Shown in pieces: positions 1 through 9,511 of a DNA stretch of 64,000 bases (position 1 is its first letter; every line of letters begins with the position of its first letter). Below the pieces are notes generated by a model that saw only the letters and a list, made by a program, of their open reading frames with translations, was not told the DNA's origin and did not search any database. Origin of the DNA: Prinsepia uniflora (lineage: Eukaryota > Streptophyta > Magnoliopsida > Rosales > Rosaceae); assembly GCA_032719365.1 (NCBI GenBank), contig CM064876.1, forward strand, positions 60,197,864 to 60,261,863, written 5' to 3'. The position numbers and the translations under genes are program-made.

Positions 1-1625
1 AAGTGGCCATGTGCCATGGTGTATCGTGCGGACTGGCGTTGGATGCGTCGGGCCTCGTTGCGGTCGGGCGGGAGTTCGGCCATGGTGAGGTATCGAACGA
101 TGGGGTCCATCCAAGATGCTTCCTGTGTTGCGACCAGGACTGGTTGCTCGTTTGTGCTCGGGGATGCCAAAAATTCAACGAGAACACGGCGACCCATCTT
201 GTCATCGATGGAGGAGGCCAGGCGGGCCAGGGCATCGGCGTGGCTGTTTTCCGACCGTGGTATTTGAATGACCTCGTAGCCACGGAAGTGGCGGAGTAGG
301 GACCGCACTTTTGCCAAGTATCGGGTCATGGAGGCGTCTTTGGCATCATAGAGGCTGTTGATCTGTCGGACGATGAGCTGGGAGTCGCCGTAAACCTGCA
401 GCTGTTGTGCTTGGAGGTCGGCGGCCAACCGGAGGCCAGCAAGGAGGGCTTCGTACTCGGCTTCGTTTTTGGAAGCCTGGAACCCAAAACGCAACGCGTA
501 TTCCAGCCGTTCCTGGGTAGGTGTGCGGAGTACAAGACCGGCGCCAGAGCCAGTAGGGCAGGAGGATCCGTCCACGTAGAGAGCCCAAGTTGGTTGGGCG
601 GGGTCCAAGGTGGACGGGGTCGACGATTTGCAGGTATGAGCGGCGGGTGCCGCAATGTTGGGATCCGGAGTGTCGGGCATGTGCTGGGTTGTGTTGTAAG
701 TGAATTCGGAAAGGAAGTCGGCGATGAACTGTCCTTTGACAGGTGGCCTGGGAGCGAATGTGATATCGAACTCACTAAGCTCCACTGCCCACCTGATGAG
801 CCGCCCCGAAGTGTCTGGCTTTTGGAGCACCTGGCGAAGGGGTTTGTTAGTGAGGACTAACATGGGGTGTGCCTGAAAGTATGGGCGGAGGCGCCGGGCC
901 GTCACAATGAGGGCAAAGGCCAACTTCTCCAGGTCGTTGTATCGGGTCTCCGCGTCCTGGAATGCCTTGCTGAAATAGTACACTGGGAACTCCGCGCCGT
1001 CCCGACTGGTGACGAGGACGGAGCTGACAGCGGATGTGGAGACAGAAAGATAGATGGTGAGCCGTTCCCCAGTGGTGGGTCGGGTAAGTAGGGGCGCGGT
1101 GCTCATGTAAGTTTTGAGAGCTTCAAAGGCAGCGTCGCACGTTGCGTCCCAGTTGATGTGCCTGCCCTGGGTCTTCATGATCTTGAAGAATGGTAAACAC
1201 TTGTCTGTCGCCCGGGAGATGAACCGGGTGAGGGCGGCGATCCGGCCAGTAAGGGTTTGGACTTCCTTGAGTGTGCGCGGGGGCTTCATGTCCAGGATGG
1301 CCTTGATTTTCTCGGGATTAGCCTCGATTCCCCGTTGGCTGATCATGTAACCGAGGAATTTGCTAGAACGGACACCGAACACGCATTTGGCGGGGTTGAG
1401 CCGCATCTTGTATTGCTTCAGGACTTGGAACATCCTGTGGAGGTTAGGCACGTGCTTTTCGGCCGTCCGGCTCTTGACAAGCATATCATCTATGTACACC
1501 TCCATGGTCTTGCCAATCTGATCCGCGAACATGAAGTTGACAAGCCGTTGGTAGGTGGCACCGGCGTTCTTGAGCCCGAAAGGCATAACATTGTAGCAGT
1601 AGACCCCCAAATTAGTTGCGGAAAC
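1..1625 (-). pseudogene. Tat pol: RT C-terminal half, RNase H and second (archaeal-type) RNase H
   Basis: One minus-strand frame (codon starts at positions such as 1496) is open from about 1625 to the window edge without a stop; it lacks a stop inside the window and so is easy to miss. It shows RT motifs (MPFGLKNAGATYQ, then YIDD at 1496-1485, followed by LVKS), a Ty3-type RNase H (FSKAFQDAE, EKLAFALIVTARRLRPYF, LTNKPL), and after a linker a second RNase H with WALYVDGSS, EAEYEALLAGLRLA, GDSQLIVRQI and ENSHADALARLA. All catalytic acidic residues of both RNase H modules appear present. The frame is joined to upstream RT only through a one-base frameshift near 1620. Family and domain order are established for the Tat clade; loss of function is inferred from the upstream lesions. 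Confidence 0.88.
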
Positions 1626-3176
1626 TGGTGTGGATCTGGTCATCGGGGTGCATCCTGATTTGGTTGTAGCCAGAGTACACATCCATGAAGCTGAGGAGTT
1701 CATGGCCAGCTGTGGTGTCGACCAAGAGATCGATTTTAGGAAGCTGGAAGCTATCCTTCGGGCAGGCTTTGTTGAGATCCGTGAAGTTGATGCACATCTG
1801 CCAGGATCCGGAGGGTTTCTTGACGAGTACGACGTTTGCGACCCACGTGGTGTAAATGTCCTTGCATACGAAGTGGATGGTGCTGAGGCGAATGATCTCT
1901 TATTGCATGGCTAGCTGTCGCTCTGCGTCATAACTCCGCTGCTTCTGGGTGACTGGTTTGAAGGCGGGGCTGATGTTAAGCCTGTGGCAGATAACGTCCG
2001 TAGATATGCCAGGCATGTCGGCGTAGGACCAAGCAAAGACCTCGTTGTTGTCCCGGAGGAATTGGATGAGTTGTGTCCTGATTCCGGGGGCAAGTGTGCT
2101 CCCAATTTTCACTTGCCGCTCGGGGTTACGCGGGCAAAGGGTGATCAGCTCTGTATCCTCCACGGGTTGCGGCTGCGAGACGGCGGAGAGGTCCCGCGGG
2201 TCCTCGGGGGGACCCGCTCGTATTTGCTCAAGGAGCTCGGAGTCGACGGGGCCGGCCTGGTAAGCAGCCTCGGCGACCACCATGGTTTCTCGCTTGTCGC
2301 ATGGGTTGAGCTTTGTCAAGGCGGTCTGATAGCAGGAGCGGGCGGATTGTTGATTACCGCGGACTTGGCCAGTGCCCATGATGGTTGGAAACTACATGAG
2401 AAGGGCCCGAGTAGAGATGACGGCGCTGAGCTGGTTGAGGAGTCCCCTACCCAAAATGACGTTATAAGCGGTGGGGCAATCAACAACCAGGAATGTGGTG
2501 ATGGCTGTTGCGATCTTAGGCGCGCTCCCCAGGGAGATAGGCAGGGAGATGGTGCCGAGGGGCATGACAGAATCGCCCGAGAAGCTGAGTAGCGGAGAAC
2601 TAGCGTGGGTGAGGCTTGTGGGGTTGATGCCCAACTGGTTGAAAGTGTCCATGAAGAGGACGTTTACAGAGCTACCAGTGTCCACCAGGATCCGCCCAAC
2701 ATCGAAATTGGCTATCTGAGCGCGGATGATTAGAGGGTCATCGTGGGGAAAAATAACTCCCCGCTCTTCTTCCTCGGAGAAAGTGATGGGCGTCCATCCC
2801 GCCCGTGCGACCTTGGCGGCGCGTCCATCCGTGATGTTGAATATTCGATGGTTGGATGTCGTGGCGCGCATGAAGTTCTTCTTAGCCCGATTGGAGGTGC
2901 AGGAGGAAGAGTTTGTAGGGCCCCCTCTAATCGTGTTTATTTGTGGCAGTCCCTGTCCGGGACATGCGTGTTGGAGGAACTGGTTGATCTTCCCCTCCCT
3001 TACGAGTGCTTCCACGATGTCGCGGAAGGCCACGTACTCATCGATGGCATGGCCATTGAATTTGTGGTACTAGCAGTACAAGTTATATTGGATGCTCGGC
3101 CCGGGGCCGGGCGGTCGTGCCCGCGGCTTGGGGATTGTGTCCTCGATGCTCATCAAGACATTCTCGAGGGAGGTGT
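1612..3176 (-). pseudogene. Tat protease and N-terminal RT, interrupted by stops
   Basis: A single minus-strand frame carries the C-terminal gag tail (KFNGH, AFRDIVEALVREGKINQFL), a retropepsin-like protease with the catalytic segment ILVDTGSSVNVLF and the later VILGRGLLNQL, then the N-terminal RT (VFAWSYADMPGI, WVANVVLVKKPSG, FTDLNKACPKDSF, FMDVYSGYNQIRMHPDD). It is broken by in-frame stops near 3072 (before YHKFNGH), at 2392-2394 where related proteins have a basic residue, and at 1900-1902 shortly after the RT entry region. The frame then closes at 1612 because of a frameshift, and RT continues in the next frame. The order and motifs are typical of Tat gag-pol; the inactivating changes are read directly. 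Confidence 0.85.
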
Positions 3177-4789
3177 TCAGGATTGAATAGGTTTCGTACT
3201 TTGAGGTGGGCCCCGTATGGGGTTTACCTGCTTGGTGGTGGCCTGATCCCTGCCCCTTGTTGTGGTACTTTTCCCTCCCGCGATGATCATTGTTGTACGT
3301 CCCCTTCCGCTTACCAGAGTGTGAGTCAGGTTGGTGATCCTATGCGCGTTATTGGTCGGTGAAGGTGACCGTGCCTGCCGGTTGCTGGGAGGCGGAGGGC
3401 ACGCACTATTCACGTCAGGTCGGGATGCGACCTGGGGAGAGTTGAAGTGCTCCGCTTGCCGCATGAGCTCATTGTAATCGTCCCAACCCTGGGTGAAGGC
3501 ATGGTACTTGAAGGTGGACTCCGCAGCCCGTTGCGGAAAGCCCGGTAGGCGGCCTTGTCGTCCGTCTCGTGGCATTTGGAGTACTCCAAGTTGAAACGAG
3601 CGGCGTACTGGCGTAGGGGCTCGCTATCTCCCTGTCGGAGGGTTCCCAGGTCCTCGGTTGTGAGCAGTCGATCCGTCTGGATCATGAACTGGTTCAGGAA
3701 GACCGTGTGTAGGCGGTCAAACGAGTCGATAGACTGTGGTTCCAGGCGATAGAACCAATTGAGCGCGGCCCCGGTGAGGGTGGAACTGAAAATCAAGCAC
3801 TGTGCTTCGTCAGAGAGATTCCTGAAGGCGAGCGCTGAGTTGTAATTGTTGATGTGGGTGTCTGGGTCGCCTTGTCCGTCATACAGGGCAATCTTCAAGG
3901 GCTTGACCTCCGTTTCATGGTGGTACCGCATGATGCGGTCCGTGAAGGGACCAATGTTGGTCCGAGGTCGGGGTAGTGTCCCAGCTTTGGGTCTGGCGGC
4001 CTCCAATTCCCGCACGCACTGGAGGAGCTCCCGGACCACCTCGTTTGATTGGTCGGGTCGATCCGCCCCGATCGGGCGGTCGTCGATTGGATGGTTTGCG
4101 CTCCCGCCTCTGGGCTTCCCGGGTTGCACCGGTCGCCGCCCGGACGAGGCCGTGGTCGAGCTGGCGTTGTCTTCCGGCTGGTGCCTACCGACCGGCGAGG
4201 AAGGACTGCCTGGAGGCTGGGCGGAGAGCCGCGGAGGCTGTGCAGGTCGGCGTGCCAATCCAGACCTTGACCGGGCGCCTTGGGATAGTATGGGCAGATG
4301 TGGTTGTGCCTGGATGCGGGGGTCGTGGGTTGCGTAAGTCAGACGGTTGGCCGGGGTATGCGTCTGTCTTCTGTCGAGCAGCTCGCGGGCGTCACGGTAG
4401 ATCTGTGTTCCCGAGGGGCCAGGCAGGTCGGTCTGGTGGAAGAGCAGGCGACCGGACACTTCTGGTCGGCAGGTGTCACCGATCTCAACTCGGCCGGCAT
4501 CGAACTCCGGCCGACGCGATGCAGCGGCTAAGGCCCGTTTGGTTGCCTCCCGCTGCTCCTCCAGTTCCTCGCGTGTGGACTGCAAGATGGCTAGGGTGCT
4601 TCCATGCTGTTCCCCCCACACGTGGTTCCTGCTCTCGATGGCAGCGTTGCTCTTCCTGAGTTCGGCAACCTCCGACCAGAGGGTCCTCAGCCTCTCGAGC
4701 ACGTCATCGGAAGGTAGGCTGGCTTGGGTTCGGCCGCGATCTCCCTGAGGGGTGTTGTTGAGCTCACCGTCATCCCGTTCGGCAGACAT
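3177..4789 (-). pseudogene. Tat gag, frameshifted
   Basis: The frame starts at the ATG at 4789-4787, 56 bp beyond the PBS, and runs 459 codons to 3410. Residues about 1-110 are acidic and coiled-coil-like (a run through ERLRTLWSEVAELRKS). The middle is rich in Pro, Arg and Ser. Residues about 290-420 form a retrotransposon gag (capsid-like) domain with YDGQGDPDTHINNY, GAALNWFYRL and DLGTLRQGDSEPLRQYAARF. Near 3520 homology jumps to another frame (STFKYHAFTQGWDDYNELM), which continues to 3177 in a basic, Arg/Thr-rich tail. A one-base indel therefore breaks gag about 420 residues in. No CCHC knuckle was seen in the tail. Gag forms the cytoplasmic particle in which these elements reverse transcribe. 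Confidence 0.85.
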
Positions 4790-4844
4790 TGTTCGTCAGT
4801 GGAGGGTCGAGCAGGGGTATGTGAGTTAGTGGGTGTTTACTGGA

Positions 4845-4861
4845 TCCCACAGACGGCGCCA
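4845..4861 (-). other. Primer-binding site of the Tat element
   Basis: On the minus strand TGGCGCCGTCTGTGGGA lies two bases downstream of the LTR end (CAAACA). It starts with TGG, the complement of a tRNA CCA end, as expected for a minus-strand DNA primer site. TGGCGCCGTCTGTGGG is the usual sequence at this position in plant Tat-type elements. I do not assign the tRNA with certainty. Confidence 0.8.
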
Positions 4862-4863
4862 AT

Positions 4864-5438
4864 TGTTTGATCCTGGTTTGAACAACTCGATGAGACCCGC
4901 TGGGGGTTCTAGGACCAGCTGCGTGGTGTCTCGGGCCCGCTGGGGGCGTCATGGTTCGGCAGGGATCCTGCAAACTAGACACCGGTGTGATGCCGGCCAA
5001 AGGGGCTCCGATGCCTAAGTTAGTATCTGAATGCCGAGGGGCAAGTAAATACAGTGCTCTGGATCGGTTCTGAGTGTCTTACCTTTGTGAAGGGTTTCGG
5101 GGTATTTATAGTGGCCATAACTGCGGTAGGTGGGCTACTGTTACGGGAGCAGGTGGTGCTTTGTGGCTGAGAGCCGTCTGCCAAGCCCTGGACATCTGGA
5201 GGAGGCGCCAGCTGGAGTCCCAACCTGCCTCCGTCAGGGAGTTGGTATGGCAGAGTTGGTTAGGTGACTGTCGCAGCCAGCTGTCGTCTGTCCATTGTCA
5301 GATGCCGAATGGCGGGTCTGCAGTATGGTGCCGATCGGCGGGCCGTGGGCCGTGAGGGTGCCGATCAGGCGATCGGTCGGCGGCCTTCCTGTCTAGGCGG
5401 GCCTTGTGCTAGGGTGGTCGGTCGATATGGTATCAACA
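4864..5438 (-). repeat. 5' LTR of the Tat element
   Basis: The 575-bp segment reads TGTTGATACC...GATCAAACA on the minus strand, with canonical TG/CA ends. It directly abuts the PBS on one side and Athila gag-like sequence on the other. Composition changes from GC-rich to AT-rich at 5438/5439. The partner LTR is outside the window, so the duplication itself and the target-site repeat (predicted CATGT at 5439-5443) cannot be checked here. Confidence 0.8.
5103..5110 (-). promoter_or_regulatory. TATA box in the Tat LTR
   Basis: TATAAATA on the minus strand lies about 330 bp into the LTR from its 5' end (5438), leaving about 240 bp for R and U5. This is a normal U3 position for the LTR promoter. 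Transcription would start about 30 bp further left, near 5070; this start is inferred. Confidence 0.55.
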
Positions 5439-5458
5439 CATGTAAATTATCATATTTC

Positions 5459-5842
5459 TTCATCTTCTAATATTGATTATGATAAAATGCTGGCTGCTCT
5501 TTCCCAAGGGCAGCAAACACTAATGGCGTCAACTTAGGCTCTTGTCACATGTTAGCAAAATCAACAAAAAGACATCGCTGATCTCAAGGACCAAATGGGC
5601 AAGGTCGTGGACTTCATGGGTAAGATCCAAGCTAGCGGGGTGCTTCCACCTCAACCTACACCCAACCCGAATGTAAGTCCTGAAGCCAATGCGATTATCA
5701 CTCGAAGTGGTAAAGTGCTCGGAGAAATAGAGTCAGATCCAACCGTTTTTTAGGATGAAAAGCACAAGGTGGGAGCTAAGACCACCACGACACAACCGCC
5801 AGTTCAACCTGCTCTTCATCGGTTGTTACTAATTCCCCTTTT
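5459..5842 (+). pseudogene. Athila gag, C-terminal remnant
   Basis: Translation gives a recognisable gag tail (MLAALSQGQQTLMAST, DIADLKDQMGKVVDFMGKIQ, AIITRSGKVLG) interrupted by stops at about 5535, 5555 and 5750 and ending with a frame change into the protease frame near 5830. The segment starts directly after the Tat LTR, so the break at its left end is the insertion point. Athila gag normally precedes the protease in the same polyprotein; this fragment keeps that order. Confidence 0.75.
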
Positions 5843-6535
5843 GTGCATGCACCATTTCCAAGTAGGCTTGCCAAATCTAAGAAGAATGAATCCGATGAGG
5901 AAATCTTGGAGATCTTCAAAAGGGTACAAATCAACATGCCCTTGATCGAGTGCATCAAACAAGTGCCGAAATACGCAAAATTTCTGAAAGAGTTATGCAC
6001 TCCAAGGCGCCAGACGAGGGAGAAGGAGGTTGTGATGGTGAGTGAAACAGTTTATGCTGTAATCCAACGTCGGCTACCCCCAAAGTTGAAGGACCCAGGG
6101 AGTTTTTCTGTTCCCTGCGTGATTGGTAACAAGTCTTTTGATAAAGTCATGCTAGACTTAGGTGCATCCATTAATGTTATGCCATATTCACTATATGTTG
6201 CCCTAGGTTTAGGTAAACTACAGCATGACGATGTTATCATTCAATTAGCCAATCGTTCTAATGTGTATCCTAAGGGATACGTCGAAGATGTTCTTGTGCA
6301 GGTTAACCAGCTCATCTTCCCTGCGGATTTTTATGTCCTAGACATGGAGGATTGCCCTACGAATCAAGCTCCACTAATGTTGTTGGGAAGACCATTCATG
6401 AGAACTGCCAAGACGAAGATTGATGTATTCAATGGTACATTAACTATGGAAGTAGATGGAGAGGAAATTGGCTTCAACATTTTCGATGCCATGAGGTACC
6501 CTAGTTCCACAACTCAAACTACTTTTTCCTGTTGA
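5843..6535 (+). pseudogene. Athila aspartic protease region
   Basis: This 230-codon frame runs from PFPSRLAKSKKNESDEEIL through the Athila signature PLIECIKQVPKYAKFLKELC to a retropepsin domain: VMLDLGASINVMPYSLY (catalytic Asp in DLGA, about residue 110) and APLMLLGRPFMRTAKTKID (about residue 190). The DLGA form, rather than DTG or DSG, is usual in Athila. The frame ends at a stop at 6533-6535 caused by a one-base shift in a T-rich run near 6525; the expected continuation (FPVDVCTSFAEKH) is found in another frame. The enzyme would cut the gag-pol polyprotein. It is listed as broken because the downstream fusion to RT is lost. Confidence 0.85.
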
Positions 6536-6805
6536 CGTGTGCACTTCTTTCGCAGAGAAACATCTTGATTCAATTCTAGAAGACACGCTTAATATGATAA
6601 TCCAGGGAGGAGTTGGCCTAACGCAATCGGGGGGCACCTTGGTTGAAGATACGGATTCAGAACTAGAGCCTCAAATTTGGGTTGAAGTCATGACCCTAAA
6701 CGAGGCCCTCAGAATGGAAAATCCTCAGATACCCTTGTCACTTCCAGTTAGTACTAATGCCACTACTCCTTCAGTGGTTCAAGCCCCGTTCTCGAGCTCA
6801 AATTT
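6525..6805 (+). pseudogene. Athila protease-RT linker, out of frame on both sides
   Basis: This segment is open in the third frame (VCTSFAEKHLDSILEDTL ... LRMENPQIPLSLPVS) and connects protease to RT. Frameshifts flank it: one near 6525 separates it from protease and one near 6785 separates it from RT, where the sense frame resumes as LELKFLPDHLKYADLG. In intact Athila elements the three parts are one polyprotein. It has no catalytic residues. Confidence 0.75.
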
Positions 6806-9511
6806 TTGCCTGACCACCTGAAGTATGCCGATCTTGGCCCGGACGACACTCTACCCGGCATAGTGTCTTCTGCACTAACCGAATCACAGGAAGATAGATT
6901 GATATGGGTCTTGACGAAGTACAAGACAGCCATTGGATGGAATCTGTCTGACATCAAGGGAATCAGCCCTACAACCTGTGTGCATCGAATCTTGCTAGAA
7001 GATGATGCAAAACCCTCTCGTGAAGCCCAACGTCACCTCCATCCTCTGATGATGGAGGTCGTGAAACAAGAGGTCATCAAACTCTTGGACTGTGGTGTCA
7101 TCTACCCAATTTCAGACAGCAAATGGGTCTCACCAGTCCAAGTAGTCCTGAAGAAAAGTGGAGTCACAGTTGTTGCGAACAGCGAAGGTGAGCTAGTGCC
7201 CCAGGGAACAGTGACTGGGTACAGAGTCTGCATCGGCTATCGACGCCTAAACAAAGCAACTAGGAATGATCACTTCCCCTTGCCCTTCATTGATCAAATG
7301 CTTGAAAGGTTAGCAGGTCACTCCTATTACTACTTTCTTTATGGTTATTCCGGGAACAATCAAATCTGTATTGCTCAAAATGACCAAGACAAAATGACTT
7401 TCACTTGTTCTTTTGGCACTTTTGCCTACCGGAGAATGCCCTTCGGTTTATGTAACGCCCCAGGTACTTTCCAAAGATGCATGCTTTCTATTTTCTCTGA
7501 ATATGTCGAAATTAAAGTATTTATGGACGATCTCAGTGTCTTTGGGAATAGTTTTGATGCATGCTTAGAACACTTAGAACTTATCTTACAAAGGTGTGTT
7601 GAAACTAATCTAGTACTTAACTGGGAAAAATGTCATTTCATGGTTAGACAAGGGATAGTCTTAGGCCATATTGTCTCTGAAAGAGGAATTGAAGTTGATA
7701 AATCTAAAGTTGATATTGTGCGCCACTTACCCTCTCCCACTTCAGTGAGAGAGATCCGTTCATTTCTTGGTCACGCAGGTTTCTACAGAAGGTTTATCAA
7801 AGACTTCTCCCACATTGCAAGGCCCTTGTGCCGACTGCTTCAGAAGGAGACAACCTTCGTCTTTGATGCAGACTGTCAGGAAGCTTTTGAGAAGCTTAAA
7901 AATCTTTTAACCACTGCACCCATTCTTTGTGCCCCGGATTGGTCCTTACCCTTTGAACTAATGTGCGATGCCTCTGATTACGCAGTTGGTGCTGTACTCG
8001 GACAAAGGTGGGACAAGAAGCCCTACGCCATCTATTATGCATCCAGAACTTTGAATGATGCCCAAATGAACTACACCACAACCGAGAAGGAGTTGCTTAC
8101 TGTTGTGTTTGCTTTAGATAAATTTCGCTCTTATTTACTTCAAACTAAAGTCGTTATTTACACTGATCATGCAGCACTGAAGTATCTCCTAGCCAAGAAG
8201 GAAGCGAAACCAAGGCTAATCCGATGGATTCTTCTTCTTCAAGAGTTTGACATCGAGATTAAAGACAAGAAAGGTGTAGAAAACGTGGTGGCAGACCATT
8301 TGAGTCGCATAGCACATGAACGAGATCCTGTGGCGATTCAAGAGATGTTTTCGGACGAACAACTCTTCAGAATCGAGGGAAGTACTCCTTGGTATGCTGA
8401 TATTGTCAATTACTTAGTCACCAAGCAGTTGCCCACCACTCTTACCCGTGCACAAAAAGATAAACTTAAGAAGCATGCTAGGCACTATGTTTGGGATGAA
8501 CCTTATTTATGGAAACACTGTGCAGATTTATTAATTAGGAGATGTGTCCCTGATATTGAACATAGGTCAGTCCTAGAATTCTGCAATAACCATGCTTGTG
8601 GAGGCCACTTTGGATCTAGAAAAACTGCATTCAAAATTTTAGAATCTGGACTATATTGGCCCACACTTTTTAAAGGTGCCCATTCATTCTGTTTAGCTTG
8701 TGATAAATGTCAGAGATCAGGAAATTTAGGACGAAGGGATGAAATGCCACAACATTATGTTTTGACTGTTGAAATATTTGATGTTTGGGGTATCGATTTT
8801 ATGGGTCCATTTCCTCAATCTAATGGCTATCTCTATATCTTACTTGTTGTTGATTATGTATCGAAATGGGTGGAAGTTAAGGCCACCAGGACTAATGACT
8901 CTAAAACTGTTGCAGATTTCCTCAAAACTAACATTCTTTCCAGGTTTGGGATCCAGCAGGTCCTAATAAGTGATGGAGGAAGTCATTTCTGCAATAAGAC
9001 CATTGAAGCTTTAATGAAATGGTATGGTGTCACTCACAGAGTTTCTACACCTTACCATCCTCAAACGAGTGGAATGGCTGAAGTCAGTAATAGGGAGATC
9101 AAGAAGATATTAGAGCGAACCGTTGATCCTAATCGTAAGGATTGGAGCCAACGGTTATATGATGCACTTTGGGCATACAAGACGGCATACCAAACACCTA
9201 TAGGAATGTCACCCTATAAGTTGGTGTACGGTAAAGCATGTCTCCTACCGGTGGAACTAGAGCATAAAGCATGGTGGGCTGTCAAGACTTTCAACATCAA
9301 GCTAGATGACGCCAGGTTGCATAGAAAGCTCGAACTGAGTGAGCTTGAGGAGATCAGAAATGATGCATTCGAAAACACTCTGATCTACAAGGAAAAGACT
9401 AAGGCATTTCATGACAAACAGATCAAGAATAAAACGTTTGACATTAGCCAGAAAGTTTTGTTGTTCAATTCCCGGCTTAGACTCTTTCCAGGTAAATTAT
9501 TTTCCAGATGA
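6806..9511 (+). CDS. Athila pol: RT, RNase H, integrase (901 codons)
   Basis: This is the longest open frame in the window. Residues about 1-120 hold the Athila lead-in (IGWNLSDIKGISPTTC), then RT with FMDDLSVFG (catalytic Asp241-Asp242), Ty3-type RNase H (FELMCDASDYAVGAVLG, Asp388; TTEKELLTVVFALDKFR, about residues 425-440; YTDHAALKYL, Asp454), an HHCC zinc finger (NNHACGGHFGSRK ... CLACDKCQ) and the integrase core with Asp664, Asp723 and Glu759, a correct D-D35-E spacing. The frame ends at TGA at 9509-9511, where homologues continue with Trp-Val-Gly-Pro-Phe; the following bases still encode VGPFVVTNVVAHGA, so this is a nonsense mutation that removes the integrase tail. The first ATG is probably not a true start, because the frame belongs to a gag-pol polyprotein broken at 6525 and 6785. 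The catalytic core is intact; its use in trans cannot be judged. Confidence 0.92.
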   Translation: MPDHLKYADLGPDDTLPGIVSSALTESQEDRLIWVLTKYKTAIGWNLSDIKGISPTTCVHRILLEDDAKPSREAQRHLHPLMMEVVKQEVIKLLDCGVIYPISDSKWVSPVQVVLKKSGVTVVANSEGELVPQGTVTGYRVCIGYRRLNKATRNDHFPLPFIDQMLERLAGHSYYYFLYGYSGNNQICIAQNDQDKMTFTCSFGTFAYRRMPFGLCNAPGTFQRCMLSIFSEYVEIKVFMDDLSVFGNSFDACLEHLELILQRCVETNLVLNWEKCHFMVRQGIVLGHIVSERGIEVDKSKVDIVRHLPSPTSVREIRSFLGHAGFYRRFIKDFSHIARPLCRLLQKETTFVFDADCQEAFEKLKNLLTTAPILCAPDWSLPFELMCDASDYAVGAVLGQRWDKKPYAIYYASRTLNDAQMNYTTTEKELLTVVFALDKFRSYLLQTKVVIYTDHAALKYLLAKKEAKPRLIRWILLLQEFDIEIKDKKGVENVVADHLSRIAHERDPVAIQEMFSDEQLFRIEGSTPWYADIVNYLVTKQLPTTLTRAQKDKLKKHARHYVWDEPYLWKHCADLLIRRCVPDIEHRSVLEFCNNHACGGHFGSRKTAFKILESGLYWPTLFKGAHSFCLACDKCQRSGNLGRRDEMPQHYVLTVEIFDVWGIDFMGPFPQSNGYLYILLVVDYVSKWVEVKATRTNDSKTVADFLKTNILSRFGIQQVLISDGGSHFCNKTIEALMKWYGVTHRVSTPYHPQTSGMAEVSNREIKKILERTVDPNRKDWSQRLYDALWAYKTAYQTPIGMSPYKLVYGKACLLPVELEHKAWWAVKTFNIKLDDARLHRKLELSELEEIRNDAFENTLIYKEKTKAFHDKQIKNKTFDISQKVLLFNSRLRLFPGKLFSR

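Larger units (their letters stand above)
1..5438 (-). mobile_element. Tat-lineage Ty3/gypsy retrotransposon, 5' part
   Basis: Reading on the minus strand from 5438, the order is LTR, primer-binding site, gag, aspartic protease, reverse transcriptase, RNase H and a second RNase H; the element then runs off the left window edge, so integrase and the 3' LTR are not seen. The extra RNase H after the Ty3-type one is the hallmark of the plant Tat lineage. G+C content is clearly higher than in the flanking Athila sequence. Gag and pol are interrupted by at least two frameshifts and three stop codons, so this copy is dead but not ancient. Its right end (5438) cuts directly into Athila gag sequence, showing that it inserted into that element. 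Confidence 0.9.

Noticed and set aside
405..860. Plus-strand frames over 1-4760 (for example 405-860, 1984-2592, 3976-4659)
   Set aside because: They are antisense shadows of the GC-rich Tat gag-pol on the minus strand and have no protein motifs of their own.
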